A stretch of DNA of 64,000 nucleotides from CAWKMN01 sp963850765. GTDB lineage: Bacteria > Chloroflexota > Anaerolineae > Aggregatilineales > Aggregatilineaceae. This document shows positions 6,337 to 15,130 of this stretch, one piece after another. Below the pieces are notes generated by a model. The model saw nothing but the letters and a program-made list of their open reading frames with translations. It did not search any database and had not been told where the DNA came from. A program made the translations under genes and the position numbers. How positions within the stretch are numbered: position 1 is the first letter of the stretch; each line of letters begins with the position of its first letter. The stretch spans positions 372,001 through 436,000 of the forward strand of contig CAWKMN010000006.1 of assembly GCA_963850765.1 (NCBI GenBank). The letters run 5' to 3'.

Positions 6337-8714
6337 TAAAACGACTGCGCTTTGCTGACCTGCCCCAGATCGGCGCGCTGCACGGCGCGCAGCCCCGGCA
6401 TCTCCGCCACGAACACGACCATCAGCAGGCTCGCCAGCCCGGCCGCATACGTGAGCGGGTTGATCAGGTTGACCGTCCCGTAAAAATCCGCCTCATACGA
6501 TTTGAACAGGTAAAAGCCCATCTCGCGGCCGAGCGGTACGCCGACGATCGCGCCCAGCGTGATCATCACCAGCAGTTCGAGCGTCACCGTCAGCGCGATC
6601 TCGCGCCGCGTCGAACCGAGCGCGCGCAGGACGGCCAGCTCCTCGTGGCGCTCGCGCAAACTCGCGCTCACCGTGTTAAACAGCAGCGCCAGCGTCAGGA
6701 TATAGCCGAAGCTGCCAAAGATGATCGTGCCCACGCGGAAGTATTCCAGGTAATGGTTCAGATCCGTTTCGAACTCGGCAAAGACTTCGGCGGCGACCAC
6801 GTTCGGCTGCTGGACTACGGCGTCCCGCACCGCGCCTAGCTGCCCGTCTTCGGCGCGGACCAGCACCATGTTCGCCGGGAAGATCCCGCCGGGTGTCCAC
6901 TGCTGCATCAGCGAGCGCGGCACGAAGACCGGATTCCCGATCACATAGGACACGACGCCCAGCACCTCCGCCTGCTGTTCCTGGCCGAGCGCGCGCAGCG
7001 TCAGCGTATCACCCACCTGCACATCGAGCACGCGCTGAAGGTTGTTCCCGATCCACACGCCGTCCGCACGGGAGAACGGGGCCGCGCCCGTGATCGGTTC
7101 CAGGTCGAAGAAAGGATCGGATTCGTCCACGCTGACGGCCACGGTGTCGAAGGTATCTCCATCCGCCGCGATTGCGGTGGTCGGTCCGATCAGCGCCGCC
7201 TGCACCGCCTGAACGCCCTCGATCGCGCCATACTGGGCTTCGAGTGGTTCTCCTGCGGTCAGCGTGCTCAGTTCCACGCGCAGATCGTAGTCGTTTGCAT
7301 CAAAGAACTCGTCAAAGCGCACGTTCATCGTGTCCCACATCGCCAGCGCAGAGAAGATCATCATCGCGCCCGCCGCCATACCGATCGCCGTGCTGATCGA
7401 GCGGCCCGGCGCGCGCAGCAGGTTGCGGATCGTCTGGCGCAGCGTCACCGGCAGAAAGCCCAGCGGGGCCCGGCTGAGCGCATTGGGGGTCCGGGGCGTC
7501 GCCGGTCGCAGGGCGATTCCGGGTGGCGTGGCGGACTGTGCCCAGACCGGATACGCGCCCGCGAATGTCGAGCCGGCCACGACGATCAGGAAGCCGAGCA
7601 GGATAAACCCGATCTGTGGTGTGTTGACGAAGTTCGGCAGCGGCCCGCCCGCGATGTAACTCAGGAAGGTGTACATCACCCAGAAGGAGTTCAGATAGCC
7701 GAGAATGCTCCCCACCACGCCGCCAGACACGCCGATGATCAGGCCAAACGTGAGATAGTGCATCACCAGTTCGCGCCGTGTAACGCCCATCGAGCGCATC
7801 GTGCCGATCCGCCGCCGCTCGGACTCCACGAGGCGCGCCAGCAGGATCCCGGTGATCAGCGTGCCGCCCAGCAGAAACATACCCGAATAAAAACGCATCA
7901 GCGGGAAATTGCCGTTGATCAGCGCCCGCACGATGCCGCCGCTGGCCGTCTGCTCGCGCGCGTAGATCACCGCGCCGTTGTCGGCAAACATCTCCCGCAG
8001 CGCCGCTTCGACTGACGCGTATAGCTCGCGGCGATCCTGGCTGGCTTTGCCTTCCAGGTGAACGGCGATGTCGTTGATCTCCCCTTCGCGCCCGGCCAGC
8101 GCGGCCAGCTCGCTGTAGCGGATCCACGCCACGCCAAATGTCGATGGAATCGGGAACGGCGCTTCGGGGCTGCGCCCGGAGACAAAATATTCTGCATTAA
8201 AGACGATGCCCGCGATCGTCAGATCCACCATCTGGCCGTTGACCAGCACGCGCAGCATATCGCCCGCTTTGAGATCGTGCGTTTTGGCAAAGCGTTCCAG
8301 CACCAGCACCTCACCCGCCGCGCGGATGTTGTGCCCGCTGCGCAGATGGGACTGGCTGACGGTGGGTTCGCGGTCATCCGGGACCGAGATCAGGCGCAGG
8401 TTGATCAGGTAGTCGTGCGCAGGATCTACCTGCAAGCCGCTCTCCACGATCAGGCGGCCTTCGACCTGTTCCACGCCGGGGATCGCGCGCACGGGTTCGA
8501 TCGCGTCCGGCGCGGCGGAGTCGATCTGCGCCTGGAAATCCAGCGAATTCAACTCGTCATAACTCCGGTAGATCGAGGCGAGCATATTCTGGCCCGCCGG
8601 GTACATCGCGCCGTAGAAGGTCGTGCCCAGCGTGACGATCAGCCACACGGCGAAAAACTGGCCCCGGTTGGCGCGCAGATCGCTCCATACTTTACGTCGC
8701 AGCGTTTTGGACAT
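6336..8714 (-). CDS. ABC transporter permease with two FtsX domains
   Basis: A 792-residue membrane protein. One N-terminal helix (about residues 17-37) is followed by a large extracytoplasmic MacB-like domain, a first FtsX block with several helices (about 270-400), a second extracytoplasmic domain, and a second FtsX block near 660-775 (motif VLRALGSTRREI). This two-FtsX layout is typical of exporters or lipoprotein/peptide transporters of the MacB/LolE superfamily. It follows its ATPase gene by six bases. The promoter at 9496-9525 carries a probable PadR operator, so expression is likely inducible by a toxic or signal molecule. The substrate is unknown. Confidence 0.85.
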   Translation of the reverse strand: MSKTLRRKVWSDLRANRGQFFAVWLIVTLGTTFYGAMYPAGQNMLASIYRSYDELNSLDFQAQIDSAAPDAIEPVRAIPGVEQVEGRLIVESGLQVDPAHDYLINLRLISVPDDREPTVSQSHLRSGHNIRAAGEVLVLERFAKTHDLKAGDMLRVLVNGQMVDLTIAGIVFNAEYFVSGRSPEAPFPIPSTFGVAWIRYSELAALAGREGEINDIAVHLEGKASQDRRELYASVEAALREMFADNGAVIYAREQTASGGIVRALINGNFPLMRFYSGMFLLGGTLITGILLARLVESERRRIGTMRSMGVTRRELVMHYLTFGLIIGVSGGVVGSILGYLNSFWVMYTFLSYIAGGPLPNFVNTPQIGFILLGFLIVVAGSTFAGAYPVWAQSATPPGIALRPATPRTPNALSRAPLGFLPVTLRQTIRNLLRAPGRSISTAIGMAAGAMMIFSALAMWDTMNVRFDEFFDANDYDLRVELSTLTAGEPLEAQYGAIEGVQAVQAALIGPTTAIAADGDTFDTVAVSVDESDPFFDLEPITGAAPFSRADGVWIGNNLQRVLDVQVGDTLTLRALGQEQQAEVLGVVSYVIGNPVFVPRSLMQQWTPGGIFPANMVLVRAEDGQLGAVRDAVVQQPNVVAAEVFAEFETDLNHYLEYFRVGTIIFGSFGYILTLALLFNTVSASLRERHEELAVLRALGSTRREIALTVTLELLVMITLGAIVGVPLGREMGFYLFKSYEADFYGTVNLINPLTYAAGLASLLMVVFVAEMPGLRAVQRADLGQVSKAQSF

Positions 8715-8720
8715 GGCGGC

Positions 8721-9425
8721 CTACCAGTTGATATCGCCCGGCTCATACGGGTCGGATATTTGGACGACGCTCTGCACTTTGCCGCTGCCCAGACGGATCA
8801 CGCGGTCCGCGATCATGGCGATAGCCGAGTTGTGGGTCACGACGACAAAGGTGTGCCCGGTTTCGCGGTTGAGCTTGCGCATGGTGCGCAGCACCTCGAT
8901 CCCGGTTTCGACGTCCAGGCTGCCGGTGGGCTCATCGGCCAGGACCAGCGCGGGATTTTTCGCCAGGGCGCGCGCCACAGCCACCCGCTGCTGCTGCCCG
9001 CCCGAAAGCTGGCCGGGATAATGATCCACCCGGTCACTCAACCCGACGCGGCTCAGGATCTCGGCGGGATCAAACCCGCGCCCACTGCCCATCTCGGCGG
9101 CGAGCGCGACATTCTCCCGCGCGGTCAGCGTGGGGAGCAGGTTGAAGAACTGGAAGACAAACCCGACTTTGCGGCGGCGGTAGAGCGTCATCTGCGATTC
9201 GGAGAGATGCGCGATGGCGGCACCGTCCATCATCACCTCGCCGCTGTCCGGCGCTTCGAGCCCGCCCAGGATATTGAGCAGGGTGGTTTTGCCGCTGCCG
9301 CTCGGACCCAGCACGACGACAAATTCGCCCGCGCAGATCTCCAGCGATACGTCGTCCAGCGCGGTGATCACGCTGTCACCCATGCGGTAGGTTTTTCGCA
9401 CATCTCGCAGCACAAGATGGCTCAT
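8721..9425 (-). CDS. ABC transporter ATPase, MacB/LolD type
   Basis: A 234-residue ATPase. Walker A is GPSGSGKTT, the Q-loop is VFQFFNLLPTLTARENV, the signature is LSGGQQQRVAVARAL and Walker B is LVLADEPTGSLD, followed by the H-loop THNSA. The start at 9425 is set by AGGAGGAG just upstream on the minus strand; the longer frame to 9476 lacks a binding site. It energises the FtsX permease encoded immediately downstream. The DEPTGSLD box is characteristic of the MacB/LolD/FtsE branch. Confidence 0.9.
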   Translation of the reverse strand: MSHLVLRDVRKTYRMGDSVITALDDVSLEICAGEFVVVLGPSGSGKTTLLNILGGLEAPDSGEVMMDGAAIAHLSESQMTLYRRRKVGFVFQFFNLLPTLTARENVALAAEMGSGRGFDPAEILSRVGLSDRVDHYPGQLSGGQQQRVAVARALAKNPALVLADEPTGSLDVETGIEVLRTMRKLNRETGHTFVVVTHNSAIAMIADRVIRLGSGKVQSVVQISDPYEPGDINW

Positions 9426-9480
9426 AGAATGCTCCTCCTGATACACGATGCTACGCTTCCGAACATTACCCGGCATAATA

Positions 9481-9525
9481 TTACGCTTCGTAACTATCCT
9501 AGCACAGCTTCGCGCCGCGAGTCAA
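9481..9525 (-). promoter_or_regulatory. Promoter of the ABC/FtsX operon with PadR-type operator
   Basis: On the minus strand TTGACT (9520-9525) and TAGGAT (9496-9501) are separated by 18 bases. A perfect 13-bp inverted repeat, TTACG-N3-CGTAA, covers 9481-9493, over the expected transcription start. The same palindrome occurs at the divergent padR promoter. A weaker copy (CTACGCTTCCGAA) is at 9451-9463. Confidence 0.7.
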
Positions 9526-9558
9526 CAGCCAAGCCGCAAAAAAGTCGTATAGAACAGC

Positions 9559-9602
9559 TTGCAATATCTCGCGGAATGCTTTACGATACTTACGTGACGT
9601 AA
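9559..9602 (+). promoter_or_regulatory. padR promoter with matching operator
   Basis: TTGCAA (9559-9564) and TACGAT (9582-9587) are 17 bases apart, followed by the perfect palindrome TTACG-TGA-CGTAA at 9590-9602 over the expected start. With the copy at 9481-9493 it indicates autorepression and co-control of the exporter by the PadR-family protein. Confidence 0.7.
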
Positions 9603-9622
9603 TATATCCGGGCGAGTGTATC

Positions 9623-10183
9623 ATGAGTATTGAAATCGAACGTGAGTTAACCACGCTCGAACAGATCGTTCTGGGCCTGATCGGTGAAGGGCCGCAGTCT
9701 GGCTACAGCATCATCAGCGCGCTCGAAACTGGCATCCACCGCTGGAGCGCCAGCCCTGGTTCGATCTATCCGATTCTGAAGCGGCTGGAAAAACTGGGGT
9801 GCATCGAAGGCGAACTCGAAGTCGTACATGAAACGCGCCCGCGCAAGATGTACCGCCTGACCGAGCGCGGCGAGGATCTGCTCGTACACTGGCTGCGATC
9901 CCCGCTGCCGTGGAGTGAAGTGCTGGACGAGCGCGACGTGGTGATGATCAAGTTCCTGTTTATGGAGAAGCGCCTGCCCCGTGCGGAAGTGATCGCATGG
10001 CTGGCTGAATACGAGCGCCTGACCGAAGAATACGACGGCCCCCGCCGCATGTTTCACGAGGCACTGATCAAGGGGTCTACCCTGCACCAGCAGTTGATCC
10101 ACGAAGCGACGCTGATGGAGCTCAATATGCAGCACGCCTGGATCCAGATGGCGCGCCGCCGCCTGCAAGCGGCCGCCGAATAG
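9623..10183 (+). CDS. PadR-family transcriptional regulator
   Basis: A 186-residue PadR protein. The winged helix-turn-helix covers about residues 8-90 (LTTLEQIVLGLIGEGPQSGYSI, SPGSIYPILKRLEKLG, then a wing with TRPRKMYRLTERGEDLL). A helical C-terminal dimerisation domain of the Vir_act_alpha_C type follows (about 95-180). It is transcribed divergently from an ABC/FtsX exporter, the classic layout for PadR repressors of export genes that respond to a small hydrophobic ligand. The two identical palindromes in the shared control region are its likely binding sites. No ligand can be inferred. Confidence 0.9.
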   Translation: MSIEIERELTTLEQIVLGLIGEGPQSGYSIISALETGIHRWSASPGSIYPILKRLEKLGCIEGELEVVHETRPRKMYRLTERGEDLLVHWLRSPLPWSEVLDERDVVMIKFLFMEKRLPRAEVIAWLAEYERLTEEYDGPRRMFHEALIKGSTLHQQLIHEATLMELNMQHAWIQMARRRLQAAAE

Positions 10184-10303
10184 CGGGGTGGAGAAGCCGT
10201 TAGCGATCTGCAGACCCTATGGACAAGTTATTTAGAGCCTGTGATGCCCTTGTTTGCCCTTACCTTCCATCCTTCTCCATGGACCGACGGGGCCGGACCG
10301 CCC

Positions 10304-11464
10304 TTACTTTGCTGTCTGGTACGCAATGTGCCCAAACAAATCGGGATAGAACGCGTGCAGCGAACAATCGGCCACCTCGAAGCCATGCCGAAAAAGTAAT
10401 TCAAACTCACCGTCGGTCAATTTGCGGATCACGGTGGGGAAATTCCCGGCGCGGTCGGCCTCCTCCTCGCTAAGACAGGTCTCGCACAAATGGGCCAGCT
10501 CGTGGGATTTCCCAGCCGCAGCAATAATGGAGGGGCAGGCCCGGCCAATGGTGAGATACACTCCTTTGTCGCCGTGGGTCCTGATCCGCTCAAGAATGGC
10601 GCGGCTTCGGAGCGACCGGATCTGGTCCATCATCACGCCCGTGATAATCCGCAGAAACACCCTTGCGCCCACCCGGTAGGTCTCGGCCTTCGCCTTACCT
10701 GAGCCGTCGCTCACCAGCAGGAAGTCGATCCCCAGTCGCCAGCCGGTGCGGAAATCATGTACCCCCTCCAGCCCGTGATTGTCGTACACGCCGCCATCCC
10801 ACAGATGAACGCTCCGGTAGGCGGGTTGGATCACTTCTGTCAGATGTGGGTCATCCGGCTCGCCCGCCGCGGGTTCCAGGTCTCGCGCCTTGTACTTGAA
10901 CCACTTCCGCCGATCCGTGGTCAACACCAGCGGACCAATCAGGCCCGGAAAACCCGCTGATGCAGCCAACGCGTCACTCAGCGGAATATCGGTGTCATTG
11001 GTGTAGCCAAAGACGTAATCCCCCATACGAAACCGCTCAAACCGCCAGTTTTTTCCAGTTTCATAACAGGTCGCATTGATCATCCAGCGAGGATGGCTGG
11101 GCAGCTCGTTCAGGCGGATTGTCACGCCCCAGTATTCCTGGAGCAGCCGTGACACACTGTCGGCCTTGGTCCGGAAGATACGCCAGGGAGTACGCGCTGC
11201 CCGTCGCAGCAGCCCCACCTGAAAATCATTGCGGGTCATATGGCGGCGCGCCTGCGGCAGCACAATCTCGCGATAAGCCTGGCTGGACGGCCAGTGGAAT
11301 TGGTTGAGGGCGTACACCAATCCCACACACAGGCTGCCACCCGAAACGGTGGAGAGGAACGTCACATCTTCCAGCCGGTCTTCGTGCGCCAGCCGGGCCA
11401 GAACGCCCAGATGATAGGCCGTCGCGCGAAATCCGCCTCCTGACAGGGCCAGCCCCAGATCCAT
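10304..11464 (-). CDS. Patatin-like phospholipase
   Basis: A 386-residue protein. It begins with the patatin oxyanion loop GGGFRA (residues 10-15), has a nucleophile elbow STVSGGSL (about 39-46) and a DGG box (LWDGGVYDNHGLEG, about 224) carrying the catalytic Asp of the Ser-Asp dyad. The enzyme should hydrolyse acyl esters of phospholipids. No signal peptide is seen, so it acts inside the cell unless exported another way. The start follows AAGGAG. It lies upstream of nothing on its own strand, but it is separated from the giant three-gene locus only by a small membrane protein gene. Confidence 0.85.
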   Translation of the reverse strand: MDLGLALSGGGFRATAYHLGVLARLAHEDRLEDVTFLSTVSGGSLCVGLVYALNQFHWPSSQAYREIVLPQARRHMTRNDFQVGLLRRAARTPWRIFRTKADSVSRLLQEYWGVTIRLNELPSHPRWMINATCYETGKNWRFERFRMGDYVFGYTNDTDIPLSDALAASAGFPGLIGPLVLTTDRRKWFKYKARDLEPAAGEPDDPHLTEVIQPAYRSVHLWDGGVYDNHGLEGVHDFRTGWRLGIDFLLVSDGSGKAKAETYRVGARVFLRIITGVMMDQIRSLRSRAILERIRTHGDKGVYLTIGRACPSIIAAAGKSHELAHLCETCLSEEEADRAGNFPTVIRKLTDGEFELLFRHGFEVADCSLHAFYPDLFGHIAYQTAK

Positions 11465-11567
11465 GGGATGTTCTCCTTAGCACTCCGTCCGCCGATCGAT
11501 GAGCATCCTTCGCCGTCGCGCCATGCGCCCGCTGCAATCTCGCTGCGCAATCGGGTGACGCAGTCGA

Positions 11568-11759
11568 TCAGGGAGCCAGGGGGCGGTAGATGCGCCGGTA
11601 GATACCCACCGCGATCAGGACGATGCCCACAATGAGCCCAACGATCTGGCCAACGCCAAATCCGTCGGTGCCGATACCGACCACATCCACCAGGAGGGAT
11701 GCCAGCGCCAATACAACACCGACGATGATCAGACCATAGATAAGCTGATGTTCGGTCAT
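11568..11759 (-). CDS. Small two-helix membrane protein
   Basis: A 63-residue protein with two hydrophobic helices (about 6-26 and 36-54) joined by a glycine-rich turn (GIGTDGFGVGQ) and a basic C-terminus (YRRIYRPLAP). The start at 11759 is set by GAGGAGAG upstream; the longer frame from 11822 has no binding site. The pattern suits small stress-type membrane proteins. Function unknown. Confidence 0.65.
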   Translation of the reverse strand: MTEHQLIYGLIIVGVVLALASLLVDVVGIGTDGFGVGQIVGLIVGIVLIAVGIYRRIYRPLAP

Positions 11760-12097
11760 GTGTCTCTCTCCTCTATCATCATTGGTCTGGACGAAAATGG
11801 GTCCATCTATAGCGTAGCACAAATGCGGCCTGGGGTGTCAAGCACCAGGAATTTGCTCAGCATGGGGTTACAGACGACCACCTGCGTCCTGGGGCCGGAG
11901 CCCATCCACCTCGGAGGCCCAGTCCGTCGCCCAATCGCGGCGGCAGTCATGGGCGCTAAGAGCGTGTCATCTACTTTGACTGCTGGTGAAAAGATGTTTT
12001 CCGCGTGAATTTACCTCTCCCTGAAATCCCTCTCCACGGGAAAAGCCTCTCCATACCAGCAGTCAGAGGGTAGTACCCGCTCCAGAGCGCGGTGATC
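11760..12097. other. Intergenic gap with a short palindromic repeat
   Basis: A 338-base gap between the small membrane protein gene and the last giant gene. A degenerate family 3 repeat (CCTCTCC...CCTCTCC, about 12012-12055) is the only structure. The plus-strand frame at 11748-12008 has no ribosome binding site and no recognisable content. Confidence 0.6.
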
Positions 12098-15000
12098 CTA
12101 CGGCAGCAGGGGAGGTGTCCCCACGGAGGACAGCGCCGCCACGATCAGCGCGACCGCCGTGTTGAAGTCGCGCCCCTCAGGATCCGCCACGGCGTCCGAC
12201 GGGAAGCTGCTCGGCGGGATCGGCGTGACGCCGGGGATGCGCCCATCCCACAGCGGCTCAATCAGCCCGGCCCCACCCGAATCGAGAAGCTGCTTGATCG
12301 CGGTGAAGGCGGTCGGCCCATCGTTTAGCTGCACCCAATTCGCCTGCGGAACCTCGCCCGCTGCGGGCGGCTTCACTCCGAGATGTTCCGCCATCAGCCG
12401 CCGCCGCAAGTCCCCAATCGCCGCGCCGCGACCATCGCGGATCGTGCGGTCGAACAGCACGACATCGACACCGCCATCAAACGTCAAACCGCGCCGCCGG
12501 ATCGTGCTGGTCCCGATCAGCGCCCACACATCGTCCACGATCACGATATTGGTTGCCAGGCGCAGCGGCCGTCCCGGAAAGCCGATTGGATGGAACGCCA
12601 CCACCCGATCTACCTCTTGATCGCCTACCTGAACCACCGCGAGTGCTTTCAGGTTGTCAACCACTGCCTTGCGCTTGGCGATCTCTCGCGCTGCGAACAC
12701 TTCATAACCCGGCCCGTAATCCAACTGTTTGGACAGTGCCAGGATCAGCTGCAAATCCGGCCGCGCGGTCAGGCGGTTGCCGATAATCGTGACCAGATCG
12801 TTATCCAGCGACGCCCCGTAAGCGGTGGACGTAAAAGCCGGCCCTTCGATATAAATCAGTTCGCGCGCCGACGACAGCGCCCGCTTGAGCGCCCACAGCG
12901 CATCGCGCCGCCCGTGGACGCTGGCCGTGAAATCGCGCTTGAACTCGTCGTACAGGCGGTTCCCGGCGGTGGAATTGCGCAGATTGTTCAACTGTGTCTG
13001 AAGCTGGTTGCGGAACGCGGCGGGTACTCCGGACAGGATGTTGCCATTCACTACTTCATCGACCAGCGCGGTCCACGTCGCCGGGATATTGCTGAGCTGT
13101 CCGGCGATCAACGCGAATTCCGGCGTTTCGGCCACGGGTGCCACCGTTTGCAGCACCGCCCCTGAGATCGTCCCGCCGGTCGCGGCCGCTGGTAAATCCC
13201 AACGCGATTCTGCCAGCACTTCCAGCCGATTCGCCAGCCCTCGGGTACGTCGCAGCGCCGCTCGCGCGATGTCATACGCCAGCCGCCCGTTCTGAGTCTG
13301 CGCCGAGGTACCATGAAATTCCGGCCCGCCCGGACTGCCAGGGCTACCGATCCGGCTCAGCGCGTTGCGCGCGCTGGGAGCCAGAAAGACTCCGCTCACC
13401 TGTCCGCGAAAGGTGCCACTGGCATTCGCCGCGACGATCGTATCCCGCCGGGCCATCGTCGGCAGGCGCGGCGATTCGCGGATCGCGCCCTCTTCGCCCA
13501 AATCCAGCACCAGATCGACGATGCTGCTCAGATCGGTGATCGGGGTGCCGGGCAGATCGGGCGCGGGCAAACCCAACAGGCCGGACGACGATGCGCCGCG
13601 ATCCGTGGCCGTGCCGAAAGGATTGGTTTCGGGAGGCAGCGCGGGCGGAGCCGCAGGGGGATCCACCTGGGCGGTGACGTTGCCAAAGACCCGCGCTTTG
13701 TTCTGGCTGTTGACGATGACCAGATCCACATGCAGCGTCGCATCGGTTGGCAGTTCCGTCTCCAAACCGCGCTGCACCAGCCCAAGCGGATCTTTCATGA
13801 CCAGCGTCACCGTGCCGCCAGCCGGGACTGCCGCGCCTGCCCCGTCGCCGCGCCCTTCGCGCGCATCGGGCAAAAACAGCCGGTTATAGACCCGCACCGC
13901 CTGCCCAGGAGTCAGCCCGTTCAGAGTCAGCGCCACGTCGGCCTGGGTCCCGGTGATGAAGTTGGCGGTCGGATTGAGCGCGTCCCGTAACGACGCTGGG
14001 ATCAGATCGTTGGCGGCGGGCAGCCCGGCCGGGAAGTTCGGCCACTGCGCGTTTGCGTCGGTGGCGTCAACCGGCAGCGCATAATTGCCCTGAACGACCG
14101 GCGACACGACCAGCGAATCGGTCGGCGTGCCGGTAAGAACCTGGTTGGCGGCACCGAGCATCGCATTGCCATTGAAGGAGAAGGTCATCGCCTCGTCGTG
14201 GCGGATGTCGGGCCGCGCTTCAAAGTTCGCCGCCGGATCATCGTCCGGCCGCGTGCCGATCAGAAACGGCTGCAAATCGACCACCATGCCGCTGAAAAAG
14301 TCACGGTGCAGCGTGATCGATCCGGACGGAGTCGGGAGCGCGAAGCTGGTGCCGAGGGTGCCGTTTGTCGCCGGGCCGAGCCGCAGATGTTCCGGCGCTC
14401 CGGTGGCCTTGCCAACGGACGTGCCCGACACGCTGAACAATCCCTGCGGGGCAGCCACGGCCGTCAACCCGGTAAGCTGCTCGCCGTTGCGCGGCTGGCC
14501 GTGCGGATCCACCAGCCGGACGCGTTTACCGGCGGTGCCCAGCCCGGCGATTGTCGTCAGCGGGCGGTTGGGTGTCGGCGGCGAACTCAGCAGCGCACGC
14601 GCCTCAAGCACATCGAAGCGAGCGATCAGCGCATCCAGCACGCCCGCCACCGCTACCGGGTCGATGGGCAGTCCATTCTGATCGTGTACGGTCAGCGTCC
14701 CATTGATGCCCAGGGGCGTATCGGCTTCGACCAGACCGGATTCGACTGTGCTCAGCTCGGTGAAATTGCTGTAGACAAAATAGACCGGGACCGGGCGCAC
14801 CGGGCGGTCATCGGTGCGGCCCTCGATCACCGAGGCGATCAACCGCGTCAGCCGGAGCACCACCTGCGGAAACAGGCGCAGCACGGCAGCCGTTGTCGGG
14901 GCAGTCGATCCGTCGGGCATCACGATCCCCGCCGTGGCGTCCGTCTTGATAAAGACTCCGGCGGCGGGCGCTGCCCATTCATCGGTGGAGGTCAGGCTCA

Positions 15001-15130
15001 TCGTCGCGGCCGCGCCTTCCGCGGGATCGGCACCCACGACCCAACGGATCGCCAGCCGGGGCGACGCGATCCCCAACGCGGTCAGACCGAGGTTGCTCAC
15101 GATCTGCTGGATATCATTCGCGTTTGCCAT
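12098..15130 (-). CDS. Giant-locus protein C, C-terminal PLD-like domain
   Basis: A 1010-residue protein with no signal peptide or membrane helix. Residues 1-580 are rich in beta-forming, Thr/Pro/Gly sequence with no family I recognise. Residues about 590-760 are helical. The C-terminal region (about 760-930) resembles a phospholipase D fold: strands RELIYIEG and LQLILAL, then NIVIVDDVWALIGTS with RRGLTFDGGVDVVLFD, matching the second half of an HKD site. The HxK that should precede VDD is replaced by AxN, so catalysis is doubtful. Its start overlaps the stop of protein B by one base (TGATG), implying translational coupling. Function unknown. Confidence 0.7.
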   Translation of the reverse strand: MANANDIQQIVSNLGLTALGIASPRLAIRWVVGADPAEGAAATMSLTSTDEWAAPAAGVFIKTDATAGIVMPDGSTAPTTAAVLRLFPQVVLRLTRLIASVIEGRTDDRPVRPVPVYFVYSNFTELSTVESGLVEADTPLGINGTLTVHDQNGLPIDPVAVAGVLDALIARFDVLEARALLSSPPTPNRPLTTIAGLGTAGKRVRLVDPHGQPRNGEQLTGLTAVAAPQGLFSVSGTSVGKATGAPEHLRLGPATNGTLGTSFALPTPSGSITLHRDFFSGMVVDLQPFLIGTRPDDDPAANFEARPDIRHDEAMTFSFNGNAMLGAANQVLTGTPTDSLVVSPVVQGNYALPVDATDANAQWPNFPAGLPAANDLIPASLRDALNPTANFITGTQADVALTLNGLTPGQAVRVYNRLFLPDAREGRGDGAGAAVPAGGTVTLVMKDPLGLVQRGLETELPTDATLHVDLVIVNSQNKARVFGNVTAQVDPPAAPPALPPETNPFGTATDRGASSSGLLGLPAPDLPGTPITDLSSIVDLVLDLGEEGAIRESPRLPTMARRDTIVAANASGTFRGQVSGVFLAPSARNALSRIGSPGSPGGPEFHGTSAQTQNGRLAYDIARAALRRTRGLANRLEVLAESRWDLPAAATGGTISGAVLQTVAPVAETPEFALIAGQLSNIPATWTALVDEVVNGNILSGVPAAFRNQLQTQLNNLRNSTAGNRLYDEFKRDFTASVHGRRDALWALKRALSSARELIYIEGPAFTSTAYGASLDNDLVTIIGNRLTARPDLQLILALSKQLDYGPGYEVFAAREIAKRKAVVDNLKALAVVQVGDQEVDRVVAFHPIGFPGRPLRLATNIVIVDDVWALIGTSTIRRRGLTFDGGVDVVLFDRTIRDGRGAAIGDLRRRLMAEHLGVKPPAAGEVPQANWVQLNDGPTAFTAIKQLLDSGGAGLIEPLWDGRIPGVTPIPPSSFPSDAVADPEGRDFNTAVALIVAALSSVGTPPLLP

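Noticed and set aside
8058..9602. Plus-strand frame of 514 codons
   Set aside because: Overlaps the FtsX and ATPase genes on the opposite strand; composition is of antisense type.
11748..12008. Plus-strand frame of 86 codons
   Set aside because: No binding site, starts inside a membrane-protein gene of opposite strand, no recognisable content.
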